A stretch of DNA of 64,000 nucleotides from assembly GCF_026151205.1 (NCBI RefSeq), contig NC_087077.1, positions 19,527,975-19,591,974 on the forward strand. The letters run 5' to 3'. The stretch comes from Bolinopsis microptera (Eukaryota > Ctenophora > Tentaculata > Lobata > Bolinopsidae). Made by a program: the position numbers and the translations under genes. Below are positions 21,245 to 37,314 of this stretch, in pieces; within the stretch, counting starts at the first letter, position 1; every line of letters starts with the position of its first letter. The notes under the pieces are model-generated. The model ran no database searches. It saw only the letters and a list, made by a program, of their open reading frames with translations, and was not told where the DNA came from.

Positions 21245-22790
21245 AAAAAGTTTGAAAATTTGAAAATATTTTTTTCCGCCAAAAGTGATCGAATTGCATG
21301 AAACGTGGATAAAAATGCTTTGCAGAAAAACTTCGAAGATTTTTAGATTGGGGAATACTAAAATCATCAATATTTGAAGTTGGAGTTCAGTAAATCTCGA
21401 CATATTTTAGTAATTAGGAATAGCTTAGCGGAAAGGGCTGAACCTGAAAAAGGTTAACCACACAATATTAGAGTTTCATAACTAATTACAATACAGCTTT
21501 ATCAAATTCCACATAAAGAAACAGCACAAAAGAACCATTTAAGATCGAACCGATTTTACCTGCTGTACTATCATTTTATTGATTTCAATGATCAAAACCT
21601 CTGTACCGTCAATCTTGCCAATCTATACCGGGTATCTGAATGTACCGGACCTCTTATTTACCTCTATAATTAGACCCAGTTGTGCAAGAAATGCGATTTC
21701 TCACAGGGGTTTCTTTTAACTGTGCACTTTTTGTCACTCTGGCAAGAGGCCTGGTATTATAGGGGGGTATAGGAAGCGAGTGTAAATATACCTTCCATCA
21801 TCCACTGTGGCTTTTTTGTATTGTGAATGCGCATGCCGCATCGTTTGCTATGCCAGATAACTCAAATAACCTCCATATCTCATTGCCAGGGTCGGGATAG
21901 AGCTGGAGATAGCATCGAGAGGTTGCTAGAAATAGCAAGATTTAGAGTAAACTGGTGGTAGCTGGGTGGTGCTAGCATGGATGTAGCAGAACGTAGCTAC
22001 ACGGGGTTTCATTGAAGTTTGAAAATTTGAAAATATTTTTTTCCGCCAAAAGTGATCGAATTGCATGAAACGTGGATAAAAATGCTTTGCAGAAAAACTT
22101 CGAAGATTTTTAGATTGGGGAATACTAAAATCATCAATATTTGAAGTTGGAGTTCAGTAAATCTCGACATATTTTAGTAATTAGGAATAGCTTAGCGGAA
22201 AGGGCTGAACCTGAAAAAGGTTAACCACACAATATTAGAGTTTCATAACTAATTACAATACAGCTTTATCAAATTCCACATATAAAGAAACAGCACAAAA
22301 GAACCATTTAAGATCGAACCGATTTTACCTGCTGTACTATCATTTTATTGATTTCAATGATCAAAACCTCTGTACCGTCAATCTTGCCAATCTATACCGG
22401 GTATCTGAATGTACCGGACCTCTTATTTACCTCTATAATTAGACCCAGTTGTGCAAGAAATGCGATTTCTCACAGGGGTTTCTTTTAACTGTGCACTTTT
22501 TGTCACTCTGGCAAGAGGCCTGGTATTATAGGGGGGTATAGGAAGCGAGTGTAAATATACCTTCCATCATCCACTGTGGCTTTTTTGTATTGTGAATGCG
22601 CATGCCGCATCGTTTGCTATGCCAGATAACTCAAATAACCTCCATATCTCATTGCCAGGGTCGGGATAGAGCTGGAGATAGCATCGAGAGGTTGCTAGAA
22701 ATAGCAAGATTTAGAGTAAACTGGTGGTAGCTGGGTGGTGCTAGCATGGATGTAGCAGAACGTAGCTACACGGGGTTTCATTGAAGTTGG
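21245..22790. repeat. 770-bp direct duplication in the left foldback arm
   Basis: The stretch starting GAAAATTTGAAAATATTTTT at about 21250 and ending GGGGTTTCATTGAAGTT near 22015 is repeated immediately at 22015-22787 with only a couple of base differences. The right arm has a single copy, so the duplication followed formation of the palindrome. Confidence 0.92.
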
Positions 22791-22969
22791 TTATTTTAAT
22801 GGCCAAAGAGTGCCGGAACTAAAGTTACTTAAGATTGCAGTTGAGGGGCAGTGTAAACCACGGTGTAGTCAGGGACACAGTGCTACAGTGCAGGAGTACT
22901 GCAAAAGAACAGTGCAAGTGATACAGTCTGCAACAGTAAAACGCCGAAGAAGGAGATAAGATTGTGGCT

Positions 22970-23205
22970 GCAGAGGAGGAGAGGAGCTGGAACCTGATTG
23001 TGTTTGGGTTGAAAGAAGAGGGGGAAGAATAGTTTCCTGCTCTGGTAACTGCATTTTTGGAAGAGGTGGGGTGCGAAATTATTTTCAAGCTCGACAAGGG
23101 TGGGCTGGAAGCAACCAGGTACAGCTATCCGACCTATTAAGATCACCGTCCTGAGCTTAACAGCCTTTCATCAGAATCTGATGAAAACAGAGAGACTGAC
23201 CCACC
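22970..23205 (+). pseudogene. Degenerate LINE ORF1-like fragment in foldback loop
   Basis: The plus strand reads RSWNLIVFGLKEEGEE, then a stop, then FPALVTAFLEEVGC and further broken text. The NLIVFGLKEE block resembles the RRM-like segment of ORF1 proteins of LINEs. It carries several stops and is not functional. Confidence 0.5.
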
Positions 23206-24899
23206 CTTTTTAGATCCAACGAAACCCTTTATATAAATCGACTTTTCCGCATGAATTACTTCATGGTATCTTCTTATCAAGGCTACAGACCTTACCGTAC
23301 CGGATTTATTGATCAAAGTGATTCTCTTTAGCCCTCTCCGTCTTTTGAGCTTTAGGTTAGTGATCAAACTCTTCGCTACTCGCTCTTCACTGGATCTATC
23401 AGGACAGATTCACATCTTTTTAGGTCTCAACCAGCCTTAGTTTTCATCATGTAGTACGTTTTGCTACCTCCATTTTAGCATCACCCAGCTTCCATCAGTT
23501 CACTCTAAGTCTAGCTTCGTCGGCGTTTAACTGTTGCAGAGTGCAGACTGTATCACTTGCACTGTTCTTTTGCAGTACTCCTGCACTGTAGCTCTGTGTC
23601 CCTGACTACACCCTGGTTTACACTGCCCCTCAACTGCAATCTTAAGTAACTTTAGTTCCGGCACTCTTTGGCCATTAAAATAACCAACTCCAATGAAACC
23701 TCGTGTAGCTACGATCTGCTACATCCATGCTAGCACCACCCAGCTACCACCAGTTTACTCTAAATCTTGCTATTTCTAGCAACCTCTCGATGCTATCTCC
23801 AGCTCTATCCCGACCCTGGCAATGAGATATGGAGGTTATTTGAGTTATCTGGCATAGCAAACGATGCGGCATGCGCATTCACAATACAAAAAAGCCACAG
23901 TGGATGATGGAAGGTATATTTACACTCGCTTCCTATACCCCCCTATAATACCAGGCCTCTTGCCAGAGTGACAAAAAGTGCACAGTTAAAAGAAACCCCT
24001 GTGAGAAATCGCATTTCTTGCACAACTGGGTCTAATTATAGAGGTAAATAAGAGGTCCGGTACATTCAGATACCCGGTATAGATTGGCAAGATTGACGGT
24101 ACAGAGGTTTTGATCATTGAAATCAATAAAATGATAGTACGGCAGGTAAAATCGGTTCGATCTTAAATGGTTCTTTTGTGCTGTTTCTTTATATGTGGAA
24201 TTTGATAAAGCTGTATTGTAATTAGTTATGAAACTCTAATATTGTGTGGTTAACCTTTTTCAGGTTCAGCCCTTTCCGCTAAGCTATTCCTAATTACTAA
24301 AATATGTCGAGATTTACTGAACTCCAACTTCAAATATTGATGATTTTAGTATTCCCCAATCTAAAAATCTTCGAAGTTTTTCTGCAAAGCATTTTTATCC
24401 ACGTTTCATGCAATTCGATCACTTTTGGCGGAAAAAAATATTTTCAAATTTTCAAACTTTTTTCCAAGTCTCGAAAAAAAATTGTAACTGAAAAATTTTT
24501 GAAGTTTTTCTAAAAACTACATTTCTCCGTGTTTCAAACAATTTCAATCATTTTGAGCCAATAAAAAATTTTCACTTTTTTTAGTGATTAACTAATTGGT
24601 AATTATCCAATTAGCTGATTGTCCAATGTAAAAATTTTTCATACAAAAGTTTTACTCCTTGATAAGATAAACATTCTAGGTTAATTTGCAGCCTTCTACG
24701 ACGTTCACAACTAAAGATATTTGGCAAACCAGAAAGGTGGTACAAAGGTGGTAAAAAGTGGTAAAAGTGGTGTTTCTGTTGAGATACAAAATTGGCAACA
24801 AGTCTAATTATGTTCGTAGGGGTCCTAACTACCATATTCCGTTGAGAAATCCTTGTGAACATTCAAATCCAACGGAATGCCACTTTTCCCCTTACTAAG

Positions 24900-25983
24900 C
24901 TGTTGAGCAATGAAACGCAAACATAATCTTAGCAAAATGAATATATTTCTTTTATCTTCAGCATTTAATCAGTAATTAAGACTCAGTGTGGAAGAAACTT
25001 TTGTATATCAACATTTTATAGAGTAGGAACGCTTGGCTTAGATAATTTTGAATCTTTCAAGAAACATTTTGTTACTTTAGCATCTGCCAGAAAATTGCAA
25101 AGGCACATTCTGGTAGGTGACTTTAATTCTTGGTTACCCTGACCATCACATAATCCAAAATGACATCAATAGATTATATGTTTGGTCAGTGAGAAATCGA
25201 ATGAAGTTCCACCCACAAAAGTGCAAAGCCCTCTCTGTGTCCCTGCAAAGAAACGTGCTGGATAACTTGCCATTCAATACCTTCTTTTATAAACTTTCTG
25301 GAAGTGATATTGACTTTGTGCCCTCTCAGTCAGATCTAGGAGTTGCAATAAACTCCAGGTTTAATTGGGGTGCACAATGTAAAGCGCTTGTTTCCAAAGC
25401 TACCTCTAGACTTGGACTACTTAAGAGAACATGTCATTTCACTACTGATAAAAGGCAGAAAAGATCGTTCTATTTAGCGTTAATTAGGTCTATATTTGAA
25501 CATTGTTCTGTCATATGGTCCCCTCAATCTGCAACTCATCTTCAACAGTTTGTTGCTATCCAAAAGAGGGCTATTAAATGGATCAATGGTGAACCTTACT
25601 CCAGTTATAATGACGATAAACTTGCTACAGAGCAAAAGAAACTAAATATTCTCCCTGTTAAACAGAAGTTTATTTATAACGATCTTATGACCTTCTATAA
25701 AATAGGGAATAGCATAATTCCAGTTTCGCTCCCTACATATATAGTCCTATGCCGTCCAGAGGGCACCCGATACACTAGACACAATGCTCAAATAATTGAT
25801 AGGTCGGATACTTCAACTTACATGAGTACCACTGTGCCCTGCTCGGATGCCTTCCGAAATAGCTTTTTTCATAGATCTATGCTGAAATGGAATAGTCTAC
25901 CAGTATGTATCCGGCAGTCAGAGCGGATTTCTACTTTTAAGGCCAAACTGATCAAGTACCTCTGGGCTGCCGATACAGATTAG
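24900..25983 (+). pseudogene. LINE remainder: endonuclease end joined to RT C-terminal part
   Basis: After the foldback, the plus strand reads ISTFYRVGTLGLDNFESF and then RHILVGDFNSW, the GDFN block of the APE endonuclease, which continues the frame broken at 20802. At about 25116 it jumps to the C-terminal region of an RT (NDINRLYVWSVRNRMKFHPQ, then SFYLALIRSIFEHCSVIWSP), so the RT core is deleted. The last open segment is 25117-25983 and ends in a natural-looking stop. Confidence 0.8.
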
Positions 25984-28390
25984 CTCATTATGAGTCTCAG
26001 AAATTTGTTTTTGTTGGTTACAATTCTGTCCGTCCAATTTCCTATCTGCTTGTCCTTTTCTTTTTTCTTTTTCAGTTGTGATGGAATTGTAATGAACAAA
26101 ATCCTTATAATTATTTAGCAAACACTAAACACAACATACATACGATACCAATTTGTACATTCGAAAAGAAAATATATCTGCTATCTAATTTAAAAAATTG
26201 TAGAATAAACCTGAAGAAGGAGAAGGAGAGAGGGGTTTGGGAGAGGCAGAGTAGGAAAACAACAGGATCCTGTGCCGCAGGATTTTAAAATTTGTTGTAT
26301 GATGATTCGTTTTGTTTCGTCTCTTAGATTAATATAGGTCTGATACCCTTGTCATGGTTCTTTGCAATAACACCGTGGTTTACTCATATGATTAAGTTTA
26401 GTTAATTAACCTATTTCAATGATAATTCATTTGCATCAAAGTTGTAACTGCACCATAGTTGTCTGTCATATTTAGATTGTAGTTCTAACAAAGCTTTCTT
26501 AAGATTATTCTTGAATATACTGATAGGAGTGGAGAAGTCTATTTCACTTGTTGACTGGCTATACCCAGTCTAATTGTGCATGATCGCACTACGAACTTAC
26601 CATTACAACGTCCGCCAAAATCGCAGATTTTCATATCAACCCCTTTCGCACCCTGTCCGGGTGTGTCCGAATTTTCAAAACCATCAAGAAAACAACAATT
26701 TCAAGAAAACAACAATTTTATTAAGTATCAATTAAAGCAGACAAAATGTTGTTTTTTCTACAAATGAAACCAAATATTTAAAATTAAGTAGCAATCGACC
26801 GAATTAGTTTTAAATTTAATCCATGAGAAGAATAATTTAACGAGCAATATTTGTTCATGACACTTGACAGATGTTACTCGTCTACATTTTTTCGAATTAT
26901 CGCGCGGCACCGGGCTATTCCATTAACAATGGACAAGATATTCGTAAAATATTTACTGGGCCGCGCTCAGCCTGTCATTCCGCCTAATCTTAATGAACAT
27001 AATAGCCTGGGGTCCCCAGGTAAACGTAACTCAATAGTTAATAATAACTATTTTAAATAATTGATTAATATCGATTTATACCAACAACCAAACATTAATT
27101 ATTCTTTAATAACCTTTTATATATGTGTTAAACGATCCATGGCATATCTAAAATTCGATAATGAACTTTATATTATTAGTGCCGCGTGCTGATACATATT
27201 ATGGGAATCAATCCACCCAATCGTGGCGATAACTTATCTTTGTGCTTGGCCGGTTTTAGGTTTGAGTTTGTGCTCCAAAAGTGGTAAATCGGGTGCTAGT
27301 AAAGCTCTTGCAGGCAACTGGCTCCTTTTGCCAACTGCTTTTGGTTTAAGCGCTGACTCACATTTGGAACTGGCACGGGTATAACATATAATTGTAATAT
27401 CCTACAAAGTCAGCATGCTATATTATTTCGCAAAACTCGTTTAATATCTTGACAATATTTACCCCAGAAAAGCTTACCGGCTGGCCGTGGTACTAGAGGT
27501 GGTTGTTTTTCGATGGCACGTGTGTCAGCGCGCGTGACGTAACGTTCACTGCATGATCGCTCGCTCGCTCGCGTGAATTAAAATCTGGAGTCATGACAAC
27601 GACATTACTTCGCAAAGTTTAAAAGCTGCGATCTTTTATTTAGCCCAAAATCAAACTTTTCGCGATAATTCAAAATCTACATTGTTTTGAATTTGGCTCC
27701 TGGGGAGCCTACTTTAGTTTTACGAGACGGACATTTTGTTGAAAACCGGACGTTTCTATCTCTTTTACTTCCGAAGTTAGGCCCCTAACAGTAAGGTTTC
27801 CTGGGACAATTTAAAGTTTATGGTTTTAGGTTTAGGCGCGGCGCACCGCTTATATGTTATCAGTTATAGCTCAATCATCTTCTATTTTCAGCGCTGTGTT
27901 GCTACACGCTGTATAGCATGTGGATCAAGCGCGGTGCCGCTCCTAAGCAGCAAAATAGTTATTTATTTTAAAATTTATTTTTGTATCTAGCAAAAATGAT
28001 GTAATGTTTTTAATATAACGTAGAATTAAAGCTATTTCCGTACAGCCTAAGTATGCTCGTTAGAAAAACTATCAACAATGAACATGCTAGCTTTCTTTAT
28101 TTTGTAAGTCGCGTCGGCTGACATCTTGGGTTGTTCTGGATGTAACAAGTTTATTATCGGATGTCTACTTATATTTATTATGATATCAATATCATTATTC
28201 ATTGTAATGGCAATAAAATTTAAGTTTTGTTTTACTTAAATTTTGTTTTACTTACTCAGTATAATAAGGTGATCGTGAATAATTAAAGCTTGGAGGTCAC
28301 CCAATTAAGCTGATCGGGTGCCTGTTAACTGCGTGGGAACTAGGTTCAGTTGTCGGTCACCCTGTAAACCACTGCAAGATGCAATTGCGG
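25984..28390. other. Intergenic, no gene recognised
   Basis: No coding sequence or RNA gene was recognised. A GC-richer patch around 27480-27580 contains GCGCGCGTGACGTAACG and TCGCTCGCTCGCTCGCG, which could be a CpG-containing regulatory stretch but has no adjacent gene to support that. Confidence 0.45.
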
Positions 28391-28391
28391 A

Positions 28392-28632
28392 GCTGTCCTT
28401 GACATACGTTGCATGCCACTTTTCGCGCGCGAAGCGCGCGCCGCCGAAGGCTGTCGCCGAAAGCTGTCCCTTTCCTAGTATACTAGTACAAACAAATTAT
28501 TTAAAGATATTAAGACAATGAAACTTACTCCTCAATGGGTGTCCTTAGTGACTGGTTAAAACTCTTCCATAATCCATTCTTGACATACGTTGCATGCCAC
28601 TTTTCGCGCGCGAAGCGCGCGCCGCCGAAGGC
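28392..28632. repeat. Two copies of a 50-bp GC-hairpin sequence
   Basis: The same ~54-bp sequence, with TTGACATACGTTGCATGCCA followed by a CGCGCGCGAAGCGCGCG hairpin and CCGCCGAAGGC, occurs at about 28399-28452 and 28579-28632, each next to unrelated sequence. It looks like an end or a fragment of an interspersed repeat family. Confidence 0.8.
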
Positions 28633-31831
<3,199 letters not shown>

Positions 31832-32124
31832 AACACATCTCTTATTAGGAATAATGACTCCCACGTGACACAATGATGATTCCCACGTGCTGCATTTCTT
31901 TTTCCCATTCACACTCACAGCGACGCAATACTAAAACGTGTCACAGATATATGCCCACGTGCCACATTGAATTTATATATTCTCGTTCCTATAATGCACA
32001 TGACTTGTAGTTGTGTGTAGGTGCAACCTGCTACTCTCTTTGTCACTCCGTTATTTTCTGTTTTTCTTTTCCGTAGTCCGATCTACGACACTATAGTTAT
32101 ACTTACATTAAGACTATTATTATA

Positions 32125-32640
32125 ATGCCCTCAGGGACGTTATATGTGATGATATGTCATGAGGGAGAAAAGTGATAACGCTAAATTTTTCTCAGGGAGC
32201 ATTATCAAAACAGGTATAGGAACAGCGAGAGACCACTTTCATTTCTCGTAATACATTTTCACTCTATCAGGCCGCGCAAACCCCTCACTACGTTCGGTGT
32301 TATCATGCGCGGCCCTCAGAGTGAGAGAGCATTATTGCGTTATAATGCCCTCAGGGACGTTATATGTCCCTGATTATATGTAATACGGAAACGTATTACG
32401 AGAAATGAAAGTGGTCTCTCGCTGTTCCTATACCTGTTTTGATAATGCTCCCTGAGAAAAATTTAGCGTTATCACTTTTCACCCTCATGGACATGACACA
32501 TTATCACATATAACGTCCCTGAGGGCATTATAACTGATAATACTCTCTCACTCTATCAGGCCGCGCAAACTCCCTCACTACGTTCGGGCGTTATCGACAT
32601 GCGCGGCCCTCAGAGTGCGAGAGCATTATTGCGTTATAGC
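32125..32640. mobile_element. Foldback MITE with ~135-bp arms and a repeated tail
   Basis: The left arm from ATAATGCCCTCAGGGACG (32125-32260) is mirrored by the right arm 32397-32533, which ends CGTCCCTGAGGGCATTAT. An ~85-bp block that itself folds (GGCCGCGCA ... TGCGCGGCC) and ends GAGAGCATTATTGCGTTATA is present in the loop (32262-32345) and again directly after the right arm (32551-32640). No coding capacity is seen. Confidence 0.85.
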
Positions 32641-32865
32641 TGTACCATGTTTACATTATATTACATTATAATGATTTAATGAGTCGAGCACACGTTCCGA
32701 GTTCAAGCGAGATTTTGTAACCTTATCAGCACCGAGTGTCAACTGCAGCATATCTTAACTGCAATTCAGGGCTCGATCAGTTAATTATATGCGCCGGATA
32801 TCTCATATCTAATTTTTGGAAAGCGGTCCGGTTTCCAAAATTCTCTTATTATTATATATTACAAT

Positions 32866-34524
32866 TACGGGTAAACCCCCCTCCCCCCCCCCCCCCTAAA
32901 ATGTCACCCACCCCTAAAACGCCACTCTTGATTGATTGGATCCCATCTTCTTAGAAAGTATCTTACCTAATCATTTGTAACTCCTAAACATAAAAAAATA
33001 TCATTCAGACCCTACCACATCCTGAAATTGAATCTAAATGATGCCATAAGGGCATTTTTTTCACTTTGTACGAATTTTTTACTTTTGAAAAAAAGCGCAC
33101 AATTTTATAACTCTGGAATTCATTAATATTAACTCAGTTTTGGTCTAGGATAGTGATATTTACATATTTTAGCAACTTTGTACATATGACTGGAGATATT
33201 GAAAGTTATACATTACTCAATATTACTACCCTCCCCTAAAATGTCACCTGGCCGCCCCCTAAAATGTCATTGCATTTTATCAGATTCTGGCTTTGAGACT
33301 ACAAGCACCATAAAACAGGTACCAGCCTATTAAACATCATATTTTATATTTAGCATCTAATGGTAATATTGGAAAGCTTTGGCAGCTCAAGGAATTAGTT
33401 TTATTTTATTAATCGCAATAAACATCCCCTAAAATGTCTAATTATCCCCCCTAAAATGTAATTTTAACCTGATCAAATTACTCAGGCTTTTCCTAAGATG
33501 CAATGCATACACTTCGTTAATAGTTGATGTTAATAATTAACAAGTGCCAAAACAAGAGCTATTATCGCACACCATGCGAACAAAATACAAATTTGACATT
33601 TTAGGGGAGAAAAAAAATGACATTTTAGGGGGCATATCATAGGTTTACCATAAACTAGTAAGTACCAAAAACCGTAGTTTTTGACATTCAATTTTGCTAA
33701 AAGCAGTCAAATCTAGTCTATAGAGAAGGTCAGATCGATTACTGGGTTGGCTTAGTTAACTACAGGTCACTAAAATTGCCAAGATGCAGGATGATGTTAA
33801 AAATCCCAAAAAATGCAATTAAAACATGCAATTTGCACAAGGTTGAAATCACATTGAAACCATTTCTTTTGTGCCAATTGTTAGTTTATAACTAGATAAT
33901 CTAACTACAGGTGTAAATTTTGTTGACTGAGTTACTGTTTTGCCGTAAGTTCTGGGTATTCAAAAAAAGTCCCCAAAATGTCACAAAAAGTAAATTGACT
34001 ATAAATTCCGCCATTTTTTTGCAACAGAGAGAGAAATTCTGGTCGACACCTCAGAAATAGGTTATATTAGTCCCAGAAGTGGTTAAAATTAATAATTGAG
34101 CAACATTCTGAGTGCTACACAACCTGTTTTAGCTGACGTTTTAGGGGTGGTGCACGTGACATTTTAGGGGGGTGATTACGGTTTTGAGGTACTTCCTTTA
34201 GTGAGTGAATGTTTTCAAGTAGCTTAATGTTTTAATAAGACAAAACAAATAGTACTAGTGACAAAAGGTACATCAGGCCTCCTGTACATTTTGTAATTAT
34301 CACACATATAGAAATGACATTTTAGGGGTGCTGTTTTAAAACGAACTCCATGTCAACGTCAAAAAAATTGTACCTGATTTTATTTTCAAATTTCCAACTT
34401 TTCCTGGCAGGCTAGAAAAAGGTTTAAATATTATTCCTAGACACTTCAGAACCCTGTAAATTTAGCCCTAACTCGGCAATCTGGGCCCAAAAAACAGGTG
34501 ACGTTTTAGGGGGGTTTACCCGTA
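32866..34524. mobile_element. 1.66-kb inverted-repeat element rich in CCCCTAAAATGTC
   Basis: Non-coding element with terminal inverted repeats TACGGGTAAACCCCCC and a candidate TA target duplication. It contains about thirteen copies of CCCCTAAAATGTCA or a close variant. All copies in the left half (to ~33460) are in that orientation and nearly all in the right half are reversed (TGACATTTTAGGGG); one variant at ~33973 is an exception. The motifs look like dispersed transposase-binding sites. A second, inverted and truncated copy lies at 59817-61036. Confidence 0.88.
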
Positions 34525-34692
34525 CCTATTAAAATTAACATTAATGGAATATTGGCTCTGTTTTTTCTCCGAAATTATAGCATTAGAAACCAGGCAGCAG
34601 CTAAACTACCTACCTTGGGTACCTTGGGTTCGTTTCGGGCTAGCACGCCCAGGCCAAGACATCTTGCGTCTCCACCACCGGTGTCTCCGTTA

Positions 34693-36805
34693 TCATGTCT
34701 TGCTCACAGCCCATTCCAAGATTGAATTGCCATTTGCCCCTGTATATCCAGGGGTAGGAGGGGTGTCGGGGACGGTATGGAGAAAGCGATCAAGTGCTGC
34801 CTTGAATTTTGGCAAGGTTGGGATAGACTTGATGTCGTGAGGAACAACGTTATACAAAGCAGAGGCCACTGAAGGGAAAGAATGGAACCTCATGGTGTTG
34901 ATGCTTTTGTATTTTGATCCGCCAAGAGGACGAAGACATGTAACTCCTCTTCTTTGAGAGTGTTGGAAAGAAATGTTTACACTGTTTGGAATCTCACCGT
35001 AGTAAATTTTCCAGACAAGGATGATCATGTACCTCTCGCGGCGGCGCTGTAGGGAGTAGAGATCAAGCTGCTTCAGGCGCTCCCAGTAGCTAAGATGCTT
35101 GTATCCTGCTATTTTCGCAGTGAATGAGCGTTGGATCGACTCAATCATGATTATGTCACACTGCAGGTGAGGCGACCAGAGAGCACAACAATACTCGGTA
35201 ATAGAGCGGACGTATGTCTTGAAGAGCATCATCATCGTGTCTTTGTCTCTGGTAGAGAAAGTTCTCAGTACCCATCCAGCTTTGCTCGCTGCCTCAGAAG
35301 ACTTTCTTGTGATGTGTTGACGCCAGGAGAGATCACTGTCAACATACACACCGAGATCTTTCACGACATCATCAGAAGATATCGATGCACCAGATGGTAA
35401 AATGTAGGGTTTCTTTAGCTCAGGGTTCTTACCATGCTGGAGAAGTTGGAACTTACTTTCGTTTAGCTCCATGTTGTTTGCTACTGCCCATCGCACTACT
35501 GCACAGAGATCTTCCTGGAGACATTTGCAGTCGGACGGGGAGCTGATGTTTTTGTGGAGCTTGGAGTCATCAGCAAACACTTTTACTTTGCAATGTCTTA
35601 CAACTAGGAACAGGTCGTTGATATACAAAATAAATAGCAGTGGGCCTAACACAGTGCCCTGTGGTACCCCACTTAGCACCATTATGACGAGAGATTCAAT
35701 ACCATCGACAACGACATGTTGGGTTCTTCCACTGAGGAAGCTTTCCAGCCAGCGGTGGGCGTTGCCCTGGATACCGTACATATGGAGCTTCTTCAATAGT
35801 ATAGCGTGATCTACCTTATCGAAGGCTTTGCTGAAATCAAGATACAGAATATCAGCATTTTCGTCACCATCTAAGTCATCCATGATGTCTTGGACGTGGT
35901 GAAGAAGTTGAGTAAGACAGCTTCTTCCAGCTTGAAAGCCGTGTTGATCGTGGTTGATGATGTCTTGAGCTACAATGTAGTCAACCAGCTTAGCGCGGAC
36001 GACCCTCTCGAACATCTTTATGAGGTTGGATGTTAGAGATACCGGTCGATAGTTGGCAGCAATCGACCTTTTCCCCTTTTTAAAAAGGGGGATAATACTC
36101 TGGTTCTTGAATTTTGTAGCTATTTGATATTTCACCAGAGCTTAGCGAAGCTTTCCAAAGCTTGGTTATCACAGGAGCTAGGACAATTCCACATTCCTTG
36201 AGGATTAGGACTGGGAACTTGTCAGGTCCGACTGCTGAGAAACGATTCATCGCTTTGATGGCGTCGAGGATATCTTGCTCATTAAAGTCGATGTCTGTGA
36301 TAGAATGAGGTTGCTCAATGACCTTGGACGTCCGGACTTCGGCTAGATTTGCCTTTTTAGGGTCACTGAAAGCACTCGCATATTGATCCTGTAAGATATT
36401 ACCCATAGTGGCTGGATCAGACTGGAGCTTGTCATCACTATCCAATAGGGGTCCGACAGATGCAGCAGGGGTTTTAAACCTCTTTGCGAAGGTATAAAAC
36501 GCTTAGGATTAGTCTTGATCTTACTAAGTTACTAAGAGCAACAAGTTCTTCTCTGGCTCGCTGCTGTTTAATGTCCGCTTTAAGGAGCATCTCGACAGCA
36601 GCCCTCTCTTCATCCAGCTTGCGAAGCTTGACATTATTGCGAGGCGGAGAAGGGCCACAAAATCTGTATTTAATACAGTTGATCCTGGCATTAAGGCGCT
36701 TTTTCTTTCTAAGGAGAGCCACCCTTGACCTTGGGATTTTTGAAGATGCTGCGGCTTGACGATTGTGGCTATGAGAAGGTGCGTGTTTCTTGCAGATCTG
36801 CACAA
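34693..36805 (-). pseudogene. Jockey/CR1-superfamily LINE ORF2, 5' truncated, frameshifted
   Basis: Reverse transcriptase of a non-LTR retrotransposon. Pieces in order on the minus strand: 36805-36474 (Lys/Arg-rich linker between endonuclease and RT), 36445-36080 (start of RT with NRFSAVGPDKFPVLILKEC), and 36135-34693 (RT core). The last piece has NYRPVSLTSNLIKMFERVV, LYLDFSKAFDKVDHAIL, GVPQGTVLGPLLFILYIND and the catalytic box VFADDSK. A frameshift separates the last two pieces near 36100 and another break lies near 36450-36474. The endonuclease is missing. The 3' side ends close to a run of TACCTTGGG-type repeats (minus strand: short tandem tail) at 34605-34630. Confidence 0.88.
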
Positions 36806-37035
36806 CTAGAGCGGTATTTGGAAACCTGTTTATCTGTTAGTTATTTCTAGTGACGATTGCCATTGGGTTCAGTTATCGTTTCAAAGTTTCAAAGTTAATT
36901 AGGTAGACTATGATTGGGTTTAAAGCTATTTTCCTAAGCTACCCTGTCTGGCTGTCTACTTCTAGGAAAAGTCTAAATTGTGTTCAGTTATCCGGTAGCT
37001 GCAAAACGTGCAGTTTTGTAATACCTTAGTTCAGC

Positions 37036-37314
37036 TTTTCAAAAGAGGAGAGGGAGAGGAAGAGGAAGAGGGAGAGGGAGAGGGAGAGGGAGAGGGAGAG
37101 GGAGAGGGAGAGGGAGAGGGAGAGGGAGAGGGAGAGGGAGAGGGAGAGGGAGAGGGAGAGGGAGAGGGAGAGGGAGAGGGAGAGGGAGAGGGAGAGGGAG
37201 GAGAGGGAGAGAGAGAGGGAGAGGGAGGGTTGAGGGAGAGGGAGAGGGAGAGGGAGAGGGAGAGGGAGAGGGAGAGGGAGAGGGAGAGGGAGAGGGAGAG
37301 GGAGAGGGAGAGTA
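37036..37314. repeat. (GAGGGA)n microsatellite
   Basis: Hexanucleotide GGGAGA tract, about 45 units, interrupted near 37200-37230. The long GEGEGE and PLPLPL frames across it are artefacts of the repeat. Confidence 0.97.

Larger units (their letters stand above)
20803..24899. mobile_element. 4.1-kb foldback element inserted in a LINE
   Basis: Long inverted repeat. The left arm starts with GTAAGGGGAAAAGTGG (about 20803) and runs to about 22945; the right arm, its reverse complement, runs from about 23520 to 24899. The arms are nearly identical, to the point that the same short frames occur in mirror image (20845-21096 with 24862-24611; 21403-21194 with 24304-24513). The left arm is longer because about 770 bp are duplicated in it. 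The ~570-bp loop carries a LINE ORF1-like remnant. No transposase is recognised, so it is presumably non-autonomous. CTGTT or AGCT-type short matches flank both ends, but the target duplication is not clear. Confidence 0.85.

Noticed and set aside
32866-34524. TTTTAGGGG motifs as interstitial telomere repeats
   Set aside because: They are dispersed, in opposite orientations, and extended by TGACA; they belong to a transposon-like element, not a tandem telomeric array.
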